Position numbers and translations under genes: made by a program
Assembly (NCBI GenBank): GCA_023935145.1
Contig: CM043702.1
Coordinates: forward strand, 74,420,820-74,484,819
DNA from: Bretschneidera sinensis
Taxonomy: Eukaryota; Streptophyta; Magnoliopsida; Brassicales; Akaniaceae
Reading direction: 5' to 3'
DNA length: 64,000 bases
The notes under the pieces: model-generated
Databases searched by the model: none
What the model was told of the DNA's origin: nothing
The model's input: only the letters and a program-made list of their open reading frames with translations
Shown here: piece after piece, positions 45,012 to 56,286 of the stretch
Layout: each line of letters starts with the position of its first letter
Numbering within the stretch: position 1 is the stretch's first letter

Positions 45012-46341
45012 ATGCACAGACATAGAGACACTGTGGGTAGATTTGGTTGTAGGTCTGTGTTAGAGTCAGAATTTAATTCTTTTTCAAATTCTTTATTTGG
45101 CAATCCATCTAGTCCCGAAGAAATGAGTGAACACGAAAATCAACCCCCTAGGACACTTAAGGATTACTTGCACCCTAACCATACAGCCACACCATCGTGT
45201 ATCATGTTCCCCTCTAATGTTCAACAACCTAATTTTAAGCCGAGCATGATCCAATTGCTACCTACTTTCCATAGGTTTGAGAATGAAAACCCCTATATTC
45301 ATATTAGGGAATTTGAGGAAGTAGTAGCTGCTTTTCACAGTAGGGCTGATATGAAAGACACCGTCAAACTTCGGTTTTTCCCTTTTTCACTTAAGGAAAA
45401 AACCAAGGCTTGGCTGTACTCGTTAAGGCCTAGGTCCATAGGTAGTTGGGATGAGATGACCCGAATTTTCTTCCAAAAACACTTCCCAACCACCTCAAGA
45501 GACAAATCTCAAACTTTGCACAAAAGGAGAGTGAAACCTTATATCAAGTTTGGGAACGTTTCAAGGACCTTTTGAATTCTTGTCCACACCATGGGTATGA
45601 GAGTTAGCGGGTAGTTAGCTATTTCTATGATGGACTCCTAAGTAGGGAAAGGCAGTTCATAGAAATGATGTGCAATGGGAATTTTCTTCAAAAGATCCTG
45701 ACCAAGCCATAGATTTCCTAGATGACCTATCAGAAAAAGCCCACACTTGGACTGAACCAAATGCCATGGAAGGCACTAGGAGAAATCAACCCACTGGGAT
45801 TTACCAACTTAAGGAGGAGGACAGCCTTAAAGCCCGTTTAGAGGTCCTAACTAAGGAAATTGAAGCCTTAAAAACCAAAGATACTAGAACCCCTAAACCA
45901 GTTGCTAGGGTAGAGTCCTATGAGCCTTGTTTTATGTGTAATGGGGTAGATCATTTACCTAAGGATTGTCCAGTTTATTTTGAGATGAAGGATGAGTGTA
46001 ACGCTATAGGTATACCCTTTGGGAAACCACACTCACCCTACTCTAACACCTATAATCCTGGTTGGAAGAATCACCCTAATTTCAGTTGGAAATCTGACAT
46101 ACAACCCCCTGCCCACTCTACTACCCAATGGCAACCGGAAGTAACCTCATTCAATGCACCTCAACAATCTTTACCTTTGGAAGATATGTTTAAGTCATTT
46201 ATGCAGGTACATGCTAAGAGTGTGGAAGATCAAGGAAAAATAAATCAACGGTTGTTAAAGGAACAACAAGTGATCAAAGAGGAACAAAAGGTAATAAAGA
46301 GTAAACTCACCAAGTTGACTAGTTTCTTGACGATTCAATAA
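45012..46341 (+). pseudogene. Ath-2 gag
   Basis: ATG 45012 starts MHRHRDTVGRFGCRSVLE. The core reads YIHIREFEEVVAAFHSRADMKDTVKLRFFPFSLKEKTKAWLYSL. A frame change near 45515 leads to LYQVWERFKDLLNSCPHHGYES, with a stop at 45605-45607. A second change near 45693 leads to DPDQAIDFLDDLSEKAHTW. The zinc knuckle CFMCNGVDHLPKDC is intact (C-x2-C-x4-H-x4-C). A Lys/Gln-rich coiled coil ends at TAA 46339-46341. Confidence 0.88.
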
Positions 46342-46389
46342 CAAGGTCGGTTTTCTTCACAGCCACAACCTAATCCAAGGGGACAACAT

Positions 46390-47271
46390 ATGGCACAAAC
46401 CTTCAATCCTGAAAATCAAAACATTAGAGAGGCTAATGCCATAATTACTTGCAGCGGTAAGACAATTGATGGTCCCACTCTACCATCACACTTAATTCCT
46501 AATACCGTAAGCAACAAGGATAAAGCCCCCAAGGAACAAGAGGCCCGTGATGTTTATTACCCACCGATGCCTTACCCTCAAGCACTCCTTAAGCCTAAGG
46601 AGATAAATTCAGCATTAAAATGTGAGATTCTTGAACAACTTTAGCATGTTAAATTTAACCTCCCTCTTCTTCATGTTATAAAACAGATCCCCAACTATAC
46701 GAAAATCATCAAGGATTTATGCACACTCAAAAAGAGGCACAATGTGAAGAAGACAACATTCTTAATGGAGCAAGCAAGTGCTGTAATTAGCAGCAAGACA
46801 CCGCCCAAATATAAAGATCCGGGCTGTCCAACGGTGGCTTGCCAAATTAGAAATAAACCTTGTGGCCAAGCATTGCTAGATTTGGGTGCTAGTGTGAAAC
46901 TCATGCCATACTCCATGTACTTGCAGCTCGGTCTAGGTGAGATCAAAGCAACCTCCGTGGTACTTCAATTAGCGGATAGATCGGTAAGAAAACTAAGAGG
47001 TATTATAGAAGATATTTTGTTGCAAGTTGATAATTTCTACTATCCTGTTGATTTTTTGGTTTTAAATACCGTTTCTACTATAAACACGGAGTCTAAAATT
47101 CCTTTGATACTTGGAAGACCATTCCTTGCCACCGCCAATGCCCTTATTAATTGTAGGAATGGCCTAATGACATTATCATTTGGAAATATGACTCTAGAGG
47201 TAAATGTTTCTCGAGTCCTATGGAAACCACATAAAGAGGATAAGTACATCAAATATAATTCTAACTCTTAG
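46390..47271 (+). pseudogene. Ath-2 protease
   Basis: The same frame as the end of gag, with TAG near 46642 and TAG at 47269-47271. The aspartic protease core is KYKDPGCPTVACQI, ALLDLGASVKLMPYS (catalytic Asp in DLGAS), ADRSVRKLRGIIEDILLQV and IPLILGRPFLATANALI. It cleaves the polyprotein during particle maturation. In Ath-3 this domain is followed by RT, but here it is not, which defines the non-autonomous family. Confidence 0.88.
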
Positions 47272-47592
47272 AAATTCATTCCTAATAATCTTGAGTTCAA
47301 AGATTCTTCAAATTATCCTCATGCCATTAATGTTGTTGATGTTTTTGATAAGCCACAGGAATTTATTAAGACATCTTGCCAACCATGCTTTGAGAAGTTG
47401 CTTGAGAGAAGTCACATGGATGTGGGAATCAAATACCCTACTGCTGATAGTAAATGGGCATCACCAAAAACACTTAAGCCACATGTGGTGGATTTTAAGT
47501 ATTCTTTGCCATCGCCAAAGCATACAAGCACAAAATTTTGTAGCAAAACAGTGGCTGGTGCATCCAACACATGTTTTTCTAGGAGGGAATAA
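47272..47592 (+). pseudogene. Ath-2 C-terminal tail of gag-protease
   Basis: In frame with protease after one stop; about 106 codons ending KTVAGASNTCFSRRE. Ath-1 ends in the same peptide pattern at 5063-5080. Both are followed at once by the AGCGCT block. No family recognised. Confidence 0.5.
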
Positions 47593-49206
47593 AAGTGTCT
47601 GGCTGAAGACATAAAACTTAGCGCTCATGGGAGGCAACCCACAACATATCCTTTTACTTTTACTGTTTTTCATATTTCTTTTTCTTGTTTATTATTATTA
47701 TTTTGTTGTTTTCCAGTTTTACTTTAGTATTTATTTTTTAGGAACAAATAAATGAAGTAGTTCAAATGTGCACAACTTTCAACTCCATGTATCTTTGGAA
47801 AAAAGGGAGTTTTCTTAACTTTTGCTTTTACATTGAGGACAATGCTTATTTTAAGTTGGGGGTGGAGGAAACATATGACGGTTTTTCATGTTTCTTTTAT
47901 TGAACTGCTTGGTGTCATCTTTGTTTTTGTTTAGCATACTTTGTCTTAGCCTTAGAGTCAATTTACATGTCAATGATATGAGCATAATTGAGATAGCAGA
48001 TAGCATGTAGAAGAAGTTAAATCTTGCTTCGGTTTGAAATTAATTTAAGTATCAATCTTCATTTGGTTTGAGACTCTAGTTTGTGGTAAGATTGTATGAT
48101 TAGTCTTAAACATTTAGAGAAATTTTATGTGTGATTGTTTTATGAATACTTTTGCGGTCTTGACAAGCTCTAGAACTTACTTGATAATCACTTGAGGCGA
48201 ATTCCTAGGATGTACACTACTTAGGATATGATATAGGCCATTTTTGAACTGTTTGAGCCTTCTAAACTTACCATTGCTATATTTATCACTAGTCACCCAT
48301 TTGAGCCTTTTTCTTGAAAAGAAAAATTGAGCCTTTTTTCTTTCGATAAACCATTTACTTATCTTTATGAGCCTAAAAATATTTTATCCTTACCTTTCTT
48401 TTAAAAGAACTTAGTTATACACATTTATTGAAAAACACTATGAAAAAAAAAATTACTACCATAGCCCAAATACATTAAAGGAGATAAGTTGAGGGTTGTG
48501 GAAAAGAAAAGAAAAAAAAATAAAAAAGAATGTGAATGGTTATGTGCCAAAAATAAAAAAAAAAGAATTATGGCAAAGAAAGAAGAAAGAAAGAAAAGAA
48601 AAAAAAGATGGTGATTTGTTGAAAGAAATGCTCGAAAAATGGTTAAAAGAGTTGGGTGTTGAAGTAAGGTTATCGAGTGCTTAAAGAGTTGTGTTCAAAA
48701 CTAAGAGATTAAGTTCTTCTACTTATTGAATCCTTCCCGTTCTTTCTTAATCTTTACCTTAGCCTAACGTTACAAGCTTATTAAAGACCTTTTGATCCAA
48801 TGTAGTGTGATTTTTCTACAATAGTGGAGAGTGATTTGAAAAGTGAGTCTATGGAGCTTGTTTTTGTGATTGATGTCACGCAATTTATTATGTTTTTGGA
48901 GGCCAAGACTTGTATTCATGAATGTTATGTATAAAATCATCCGGGTGTTTGGATTAATGGTTTGTGGTAAGATGGATGTTAAGAGTCAATAACGATTTTA
49001 AGATTGATGTTTGGATTACTTTTGGACTTAGGTGAAATTTAAGGATTCTATGTGCCGTATGTTATGTGCAATTTTTGAGACAAAAAGTGAAATACTCTTG
49101 GTTCAACGCTAGCATTGCTTTACTTTGTTTTTCACTCCTACCATAGAATTCATCTCTTATTTTCGCTTCAATTGCTAGGGACTAGCAATAAGTTAGTTGG
49201 GGGTTG
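47593..49206 (+). other. Ath-2 3' untranslated region with polypurine tract
   Basis: No gene. It begins with the block GGCTGAAGACATAAAACTTAGCGCTCATGGGAGGCAACCC (47600-47640). It contains a purine-rich run (about 48490-48620) and ends with AGTTGGGGGTTG against the 3' LTR. The small Lys/Glu ORF at 48496-48684 is the purine run read as protein. Confidence 0.7.
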
Positions 49207-50705
49207 TGATGAGAGTCATAAAATGCATCTTAACAGTACTTAATTGCTATTATTTTAGGGTTGATCTAGGTTTTAATTGCACTTTTATACGTTAAAAACT
49301 TTAAAGTATCATTCTTGGATCATTGATCTATTTCGGTGCATTTTCAGGTACTTTAAGCTTAAAAGAGGAGGAAAAGTTATCATTGCTTGAAGCACAAAGA
49401 CTCAAGGCATACTGGAGTGAAGGAATGCTTCTAAAAGGACAAGATGGAGGGCTTAAAAGACCAACAACTGCTGCCCGCATTGGAATAGAGTTTCACTAAA
49501 TTGCCAGAATTGCCCGTACAGATCAATCATATTTGAAAATTAAACTATATTGATACAAGAAGAACCAGGAGATGAGCCATATATGCTTAGAAAGTTCAGG
49601 AAGTCTATTTTCTAAAGAATTTTACGGTTTATCAAAAGGAATTTTCTAGAGAAAGTTATGAGTAGACAAAGGTCAGGCTATGCGGGATTTCAGCGTGATT
49701 TTGGGCTTAAATCCCACACCCCACATTGGTTGGAAAACACATTTCTAAATCCCACATCCCACATCGGATTGAAAACACATTGCACTCATAGTATTTCCCT
49801 ATAAAAGGCCTACTCCACTTCAGCTTTGAGGCATCAATTGGAGCTCATCTGAAATCATCAGAGAGTGAATCCAGAGGGCCTTTAGGACGAATCCAAAAGT
49901 ATAAATTTGGAGTGAAAGCTGAAGAATCGCCGAAGATTTCGCTACCAAGGAGGAGATTATCGTTGAGAGGCCGGAGGCAACTCAAGGAAGTATGAGCCCC
50001 ATGGCTGGCTAGTCTCCAAGCAAGGCGAAAGGATGAATCCCTAGGTGTAGTTGTTCTTATTTTCCTTTATTTGGTTCAGTTGTAGTTTGGTTTTATTTTC
50101 ATTAAACATTGTTATGTTTTATTCTTTAATTTAATTAGTAGATTCTTTTATTAGCCCGGTGATTGCATGCTTCTTTTCCATATAAGTCTAGTCATGCTTT
50201 TCTTATGTGTATCTGTTTGGGTGTGATTGAGTCCGATAAATCTCTTTTATAGATTTGTCAATTGCTGTGGTATTGTCATTTAGACCTATCGTCGTCTCTT
50301 GATAATTTATAAGTTAGGTCATGTGAGCTTGAAAGTAAAGAATAATTCATAGCAATTACATTAGGGTTTATAAATGCGCTTTAATTGAATATTTGCCGAT
50401 TGCCTGTTTGGGATGTGAAACTTGCAATCGAGATAAAAACAACTGAATCAAGTTAGGATTAGGGAAACGAACCTAGGGAGGATTTTTAGAACCTTGTTAT
50501 TTCTTATTAAATCTATTTACACAATTTCCTTCACACTATTTTCACATAATTCAAATTCTATACAATGAACAAATCAAATTTTGTCATTTTAACTTTTATT
50601 GTTTGTGTTAAAATTCATACCTTCTTTTGTAATTAATTGTTTCCCTGTGGAATCGACACCCCAACACTGTACTACAACTTCCGCGTTATGTTTTGGGCGT
50701 AATCA
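49207..50705 (+). repeat. Ath-2 3' LTR
   Basis: 1499 bp, TGATGAGAGTC to GGGCGTAATCA, uninterrupted. It provides the empty-site sequence for the Cop-1 insertion (near 50034). Confidence 0.93.
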
Positions 50706-50710
50706 GTAGG

Positions 50711-50804
50711 CCTGGAGCTTATTTAGGTTGGGGCTCATTTGTGCCAGAGTTATTCTGCAAGGCCCGGAGCTCATTTGGGCCGGAATATTTTGGGCCATAT
50801 CACA
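50711..50804 (-). repeat. Tat-3 3' LTR, remaining end
   Basis: 94 bp ending GGGCCATATCACA, the reverse of the Tat-2 LTR start TGTGATATGGCC. Confidence 0.85.
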
Positions 50805-51141
50805 GGCCCCCCACTTTCTTGGGTACATTCATGTGCTTAAGGAAGTAGTTTGTAGGTTAGGATTTTAAATTGAGCTGAGTAAAACCGGGTCGTGATGGCT
50901 GAACCGTGATGCTCAGGAGTCGAAAGGTCATCTAGGGAAGCGAAAAGTCTTCTAAAAAACCGTAAAGTCAAATTTGCGATCGAACAACCGTCCTTGAGAG
51001 TCGGACAGTTACTCTCGAGAGGTGAACGGTTGCTTGGGGAAACGAGAAGTCATTTCGGAAACCTTAAAGGCCCCCCTCTTTTTCCTTTTTCGCATTAACT
51101 CCTTTCGCGAAACGTGTTTTCCTTTCTTATAAATAGAGGTC
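50805..51141 (-). other. Tat-3 polypurine tract and leader start
   Basis: No gene. GGCCCCCCACTT is the reversed polypurine tract. At 51126-51136 the plus strand reads CTTATAAATAG, the same 11-mer as in Tat-2, pointing toward the tandem array and antisense gene. AGGTC (51137-51141) is the left target copy of Ath-3. Confidence 0.6.
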
Positions 51142-52367
51142 TGTTGTGAGTTTTAATTTACTCGCAAGCGCACGAGTCGTTTGCAATATAGTGTTGTGCA
51201 AGTGCGAGGTCGAATCCAAAGGGAATTGCGTTGTGAAAATATATTTTTAATCTAAACTAACTTTATCTTAACCTAGTTCCGAATTATGAATGGTATTGCA
51301 AAAGAAATATAAACTAAACTAAGTTGATTTAAAAACTAATAATTAAAAAGCACTAAGGTTTCCGAATCCGCCCCACCGAAGTTAAGCATATATGTTCTAA
51401 AAATATAGCCTACCAAAACATTCCATGAATCCAACTATAAGACAAAAAACAAAGAATATCCCAACTAAACCAAAAGCATCCAATGTATCCGCTATTAACA
51501 AATCACAAAGGAAATCCAATTTAATCGAAAAGCATTCAATGTATCCATCAGATGAAACACAAAGAATATCCAACAGACAATTTAAACTCAATCAATTATA
51601 AGATTAACTCAAATAATTGACAAAACATTTTATACTGAAAATTGTCAGATTTGTACAAGTAAATCTGAACTACTACGCCAAACAACGGCGGGGCTTCATC
51701 TTCAACCTTAGCTGAAGAGTCTAGCCACTCATAACTATAAAACTATAATAAAAAGTGCTAAACATTTAAACTAAAACAACTGAATATAAAGAAATAAATA
51801 AACAACTTTACATGGGAGAAATTCCACTGGCTGACGGGAGACGCTTCCCCTCGTGGTAGCAATGCCTTCGGGATCTACCAGAATGCTAGCGGACGTCCAC
51901 CGGTAAACACCAAAGTGGCTCAGAAATTGTACATTGAATGATGAGGCCAGATGGTGTTTATATAGGAGAAGTCTCGGAGCACTGCAGGTTTCAGATTCGA
52001 TGTGGGATACTGGCCCGAGTGCGCTCGATCGCATAATGGTGCGGTCGATCGCATGTGCGCTCGATCGCATGTCTGTTACAATTGATTACAGACGCACTAA
52101 ACAGCAACTATTTCGATGTGGGATGTTGACCTTGCGCTCGTTCGTAGGCAAGTGCGCTCGAGCATAGGTGCGCTCGATCGCATATCTCGTGCGATCGATT
52201 GCAATGTCTCCTGAAGCTTCACATCTCCTGAAATGCTTCAATTTCTCCACAAACCTGTAAAATACACAAAACACAAAAAAGACATAAAATAAAGTGAAAT
52301 ACTACTAATTAAGAGCATAACAAATATAATTTAAGGGTCTAAAATATGCAATATTTAAGACTCATCA
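51142..52367 (-). repeat. Ath-3 3' LTR
   Basis: 1226 bp, TGTTGTGAG to GACTCATCA on the plus strand. In its U3 (about 52015-52205) are about eight GCGCTCGATCGCA-like motifs, some decayed by C-to-T or G-to-A relative to the other LTR. The likely TATA box (minus CTATATAAAC) is near 51958. Confidence 0.93.
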
Positions 52368-53744
52368 AATACCCCCAAACTTATATTTTGCTAGTCCCTT
52401 AGCAAAACAAAATAAAAGACTCAATTAAAAACAAAGAACATAAAGATAAGTTCATCACTCATGGTATCTAAAAATTTAAGGAGCACACATCACCAAGATA
52501 TTCATTCATGAGCAAGCTTAAAAAGGTAAACCCATCTTCACAATGAATAGAAAAGTTAAAATCTAATTACTTACAAAAGACATGTTAAGGCATCACAAGC
52601 TTGAATCAGTGTAAGGTGAATTAGCATATAAAAATGAAGCTTCCAAGTAACTCTAATGTGTAAGGTCTCTATGTCTCAAGATTCACCGAATTTCCCATCA
52701 AAATGAACGAAAAAAGCATAGTTTATATATATATAAGGCACGGCTATGTCTAGTTCCCTTAAGCTTTCTAATTGACCCATGTAGCGAGTGTTGAGTCAAT
52801 GACTCCCAAACCAGATGGTTTTAGGGTATTAGGTGTAAAGACACCCCTAAGGACTTACTAACTCGAGTAAAAAAGGCTACGAAATTAAACCGGCCTTGAT
52901 ACTACCAAGTAAAATTCCACCTTTTGACGTGAACACTCACTGTTTACTGAGGCAAGAGGTCCAGTTACTCAGCGAAAAGTTTCACAATGATCATTATGAA
53001 TAAAATTCTCACCTTTTGACGTGAACACTCACTGCTTACTGAGGCAAGAGATCCAGTTACTCAGTGGAAAATTTATTGATGATGATCATTATAAACATTA
53101 GTAGTAAATTTTATTTTTTTTATGCTTTTCTATGCCCAAGTATTCATCCAACAAGTCATCTAGTTTCAGTTAAGATAAGGAAAAATACACATTAAAATCA
53201 CATGTCATACCTCACATAATGTGTGCTAATGTGCTCGTGTTAGATTAGGTCAATCATGTGAATTATCAAATGCCTAAGGTAAGTAACTAAATTTTAAAAT
53301 TTATCACCAGATCATGTGTTCAAAATGTTAAGCTCACCAATGACATCACATCACAGAAAATGTTAAGATCAACCAAAATTTCACGATAACATGAGCATGC
53401 ATTTATCTCTACGACGAAAAGACAATAAATTAGGACAAAGTGTGTTATGTGTCTCCCATACCCCCAAACTTAAATTACACATTGACCCCAATGTGTGACT
53501 AATATGGAAAGAGCTGACCTGAGATATAGAGAACTATCTGGACTGGTATGGCTCATAGCATACGCCCAAACTTGAACTGAAGTACGCATTGTCCCTGAAA
53601 AAATAAAAACTGGAAAACAAAAAAAACCGGAAACAAACATTAATCATAAAAATTAAGAAATATACAGAAAAGATAAGCTGTGGGGTGCCTCCCATGAGCG
53701 CTAAGTTTAAAGTCTTCAGCCAGACTCCCCTTAGTAGACGACAC
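52368..53744 (-). other. Ath-3 3' untranslated region
   Basis: No gene. The polypurine tract (minus GTTTGGGGGTATT) is at 52368-52380. A 92-bp unit containing CCTTTTGACGTGAACACTCAC is duplicated in tandem (about 52911-53095). The AGCGCT block is at 53681-53730. Athila elements often carry an env-like ORF here, but none is visible. Confidence 0.7.
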
Positions 53745-55068
53745 TCAATCAGAGTAACTAGGATCCTCCAATAATATCATCTCTATGTCCGGACTCCTCA
53801 ACTCCAAGAATGGTTTTAGCCTTTGTCCATTTACCTTAAAAAGTGTTACCATTCTTGGGATCCTCAATCTCGATGGCCCCATGAGGAAAAACTGACCGAA
53901 TAATAAATGGGCCTGTCCAACGAGATTTGAGCTTGCCTGGAAAAAGATGCAAGCGTGAATTGTAAAGAAGAACTTTTTGACCCGGCTCAAAAGCTCGTCT
54001 CAAAATGTTTTGGTCATGAGTCTTCTTCATTTTTGCTTTGTATGATCGGGCACACTCATATGCATCATTCCGCAGCTCCTCCAATTCATTGAGTTGGAGC
54101 TTCCGTTGTGAGCCAGCCTTGGAAAGATTGAAATTAAGTTGCTTAATAGCCCAATACGCACGATGCTCTAATTCGACCGGAAGGTGACATGCCTTTCCGT
54201 ACACAATACGATAGGGAGACATGCTAATTGGCATCTTGAAGGCTATTCGATATGCCCACAGTGCATCAGTCAATCGCAGAGACCAATCCTTTCTACTAGG
54301 GTTCACAGCTTTCTCTAAAATGTGTTTGATCTCATGATTAGAAATTTCCACTTGTCCACTCGTCTGCGGGTGATATGGGGTGGCAACCTTGTGTGTGATG
54401 AAATACTTCTTCATCAACTGCTCAAAAATCCGGTTGCAAAAGTGCTTACCTCCATCACTTATGATTGCTCAAGGCGTACCAAATCGAGCAAAAATAGTGT
54501 CCTTTAAAAATTGGACCACAACTCTATGGTCATTGGTCTTGCACGCAACGGCCTCCACCCACTTGGACAAATAATCCACAGCAACTAGAATGTACAAGTT
54601 TCCAAAGGAGTTTGGGAACGGTCCCATCAAAATCAATGCCCCATACGTCAAAATCTCAACAATAAGAATAGGATTGAGGGGCATCATATTCCTCCTAGAA
54701 AGGCACCCTAGCTTTTGGCAATGCTCATAAGATACACAGTAGGTATGAGAGTCCCAGAACATGGTAGGCCAATAAAATTCACACTGCAAAATCTTTGTAG
54801 CGGTCTTTTCAGCACTGAAATGGCCTCCACAAGCATGATCATGACAAAAGGCAATGATGTTAGATTGGTCATGCTCAGGAATACACCTTCTGATAATCTG
54901 ATCGGGACAATACTTAAACAGATAAGGATCATCCCAGAAAAAATGTTTTACCATGGCTAAAAACTTTGATTTATCTTGTCGCCCCCAATGCAAAGGCATG
55001 TGTCCGGTGACAAGATAGTTTACTATATCAGCAAACCATGGAGCGAGATTTTGAGCAATGAGCATTAA
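53745..55068 (-). pseudogene. Ath-3 integrase
   Basis: The N-terminal zinc region has [10 protein letters not shown], but the CxxC pair is YEHC, so one Cys has become Tyr. Where the first catalytic Asp is expected (before MGPFPNSFG, 54640-54665) about twelve codons are out of register, as after one lost and one gained base, and no Asp is in place. The second (ISDGGKHF) and the Glu ([15 protein letters not shown]) are present. TGA 54469-54471 lies before ISDGG. A frame change near 53840 precedes the end KVNGQRLKPFLEL, stop 53745-53747. Confidence 0.88.
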
Positions 55069-56286
55069 CTACTCATCAGGAAAGGTCTCAGAAATGGGAG
55101 TGGCGGCCACAGTGAAATCCACAATCAATTTAGATAAATGATCCGCCACAACATTTTCAGAACCTTTCTTATCCCGAATCTCGATGTCGAACTCTTGAAG
55201 TAGCAAGATCCATCGGATAAGATGAGATTTAGCATCTTTTTTAGAGAAAAGATACTTCAAGGCTGCATGATCCGAGTAGATAATGACCTTAGATTCTAAC
55301 AAGTAGGATCTGAACTTGTCTAATGCAAAAACGACTGCTAACAACTCATTCTCAGTGGTAGAGTAATTAAGTTGTGTGTCGTTTAGAGTTTGACTTGCAT
55401 AATAGATAACATGGGGAAGTTTATCAACATGCTGCCCCAAAACAACTCCAACAGCATAATCTGATGCGTCACGCATAATCTCAAAAGGCACACCCCAGTT
55501 GGGTGGCTGAATAATGGGTGTGGACGTCAGAATCTTCTTCAAATCCCCAAATGCTTTCTTATAGTCCTCATCAAATATAAATGGGGCATCCTTTTGTAAT
55601 AACTGCCACAAAGGCCTGGCGATTTTGCTGAAATTCTGGATAAATCGCTTGTAGAAACCTGCATGGCCCAGAAAAGATCGAACCTCCTTCACTATACGTG
55701 GGGGTGGAAGGTTGGAAATCAAGTCCACCTTCGCTTTGTCGACCTCCATCCCCTGATGAGATACGACATGCCCCAGTACAATGCCTTGCTTAACTATAAA
55801 ATGGCACTTCTCCCAATTAAGCACTAGGTTCTTCTCCTTGCACCACACTAAAACCAAAGTAAGACGTTGCAGGCACTCCTCAAATGTTGAACCGAAGACG
55901 AAGAAGTCGTCCATGAAAATCTCTAAGAAGCACTCTACCATATCAGAAAATATACTGACCATGCACCGCTGAAAAGTAGCGGGTGCATTGCATAACCCAA
56001 AGGTCATGCGACGGTAGGCGAAAGTCCCAAAATGACAGGTAAACATCATCTTCTTCTGATCTTCGGGGTCCACGGGGACCTGGTTATATCCAGAATAACC
56101 ATCCAAAAAACAATATTACTCGTGCCCAGCCAAACGCTCCACCATCTGATCAATAAATGGCAGTGGAAAGTGATCCTTCCTTGTGGCAACGTTCAGCTTA
56201 CGGTAGTCTATACACACTCTCCACCCTGACTGAACACGAGTTGGCACCAACTCATCGTCCTTATTCTTTACTACCGTCAATCCTGC
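55069..56286 (-). pseudogene. Ath-3 reverse transcriptase and RNase H
   Basis: RT motifs: [52 protein letters not shown], and [10 protein letters not shown] with FMDD as the catalytic motif. RNase [39 protein letters not shown] and VVADHLSKL. Stops at 56287-56289 (TGA), 56116-56118 (TAA) and 55069-55071 (TAG) interrupt a single frame that continues from protease into integrase. Confidence 0.9.

Larger units (their letters stand above)
34667..50705 (+). mobile_element. Ath-2: non-autonomous Athila-like element with gag and protease
   Basis: LTRs: 34667-35539 plus 44132-44802 (split by Cop-1), and 49207-50705. Perfect 5-bp target duplication GTAGG. Between the LTRs are a tRNA-Asp-type primer site, gag, protease, a short tail and an untranslated region. 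RT, RNase H and integrase are absent. It is the same family as Ath-1. Without Cop-1 it is about 7.4 kb. Confidence 0.92.

Noticed and set aside
48496..48684. Lys/Glu-rich 62-codon frame
   Set aside because: It is the purine-rich stretch of the Ath-2 untranslated region; the counterpart in Ath-1 is not open.
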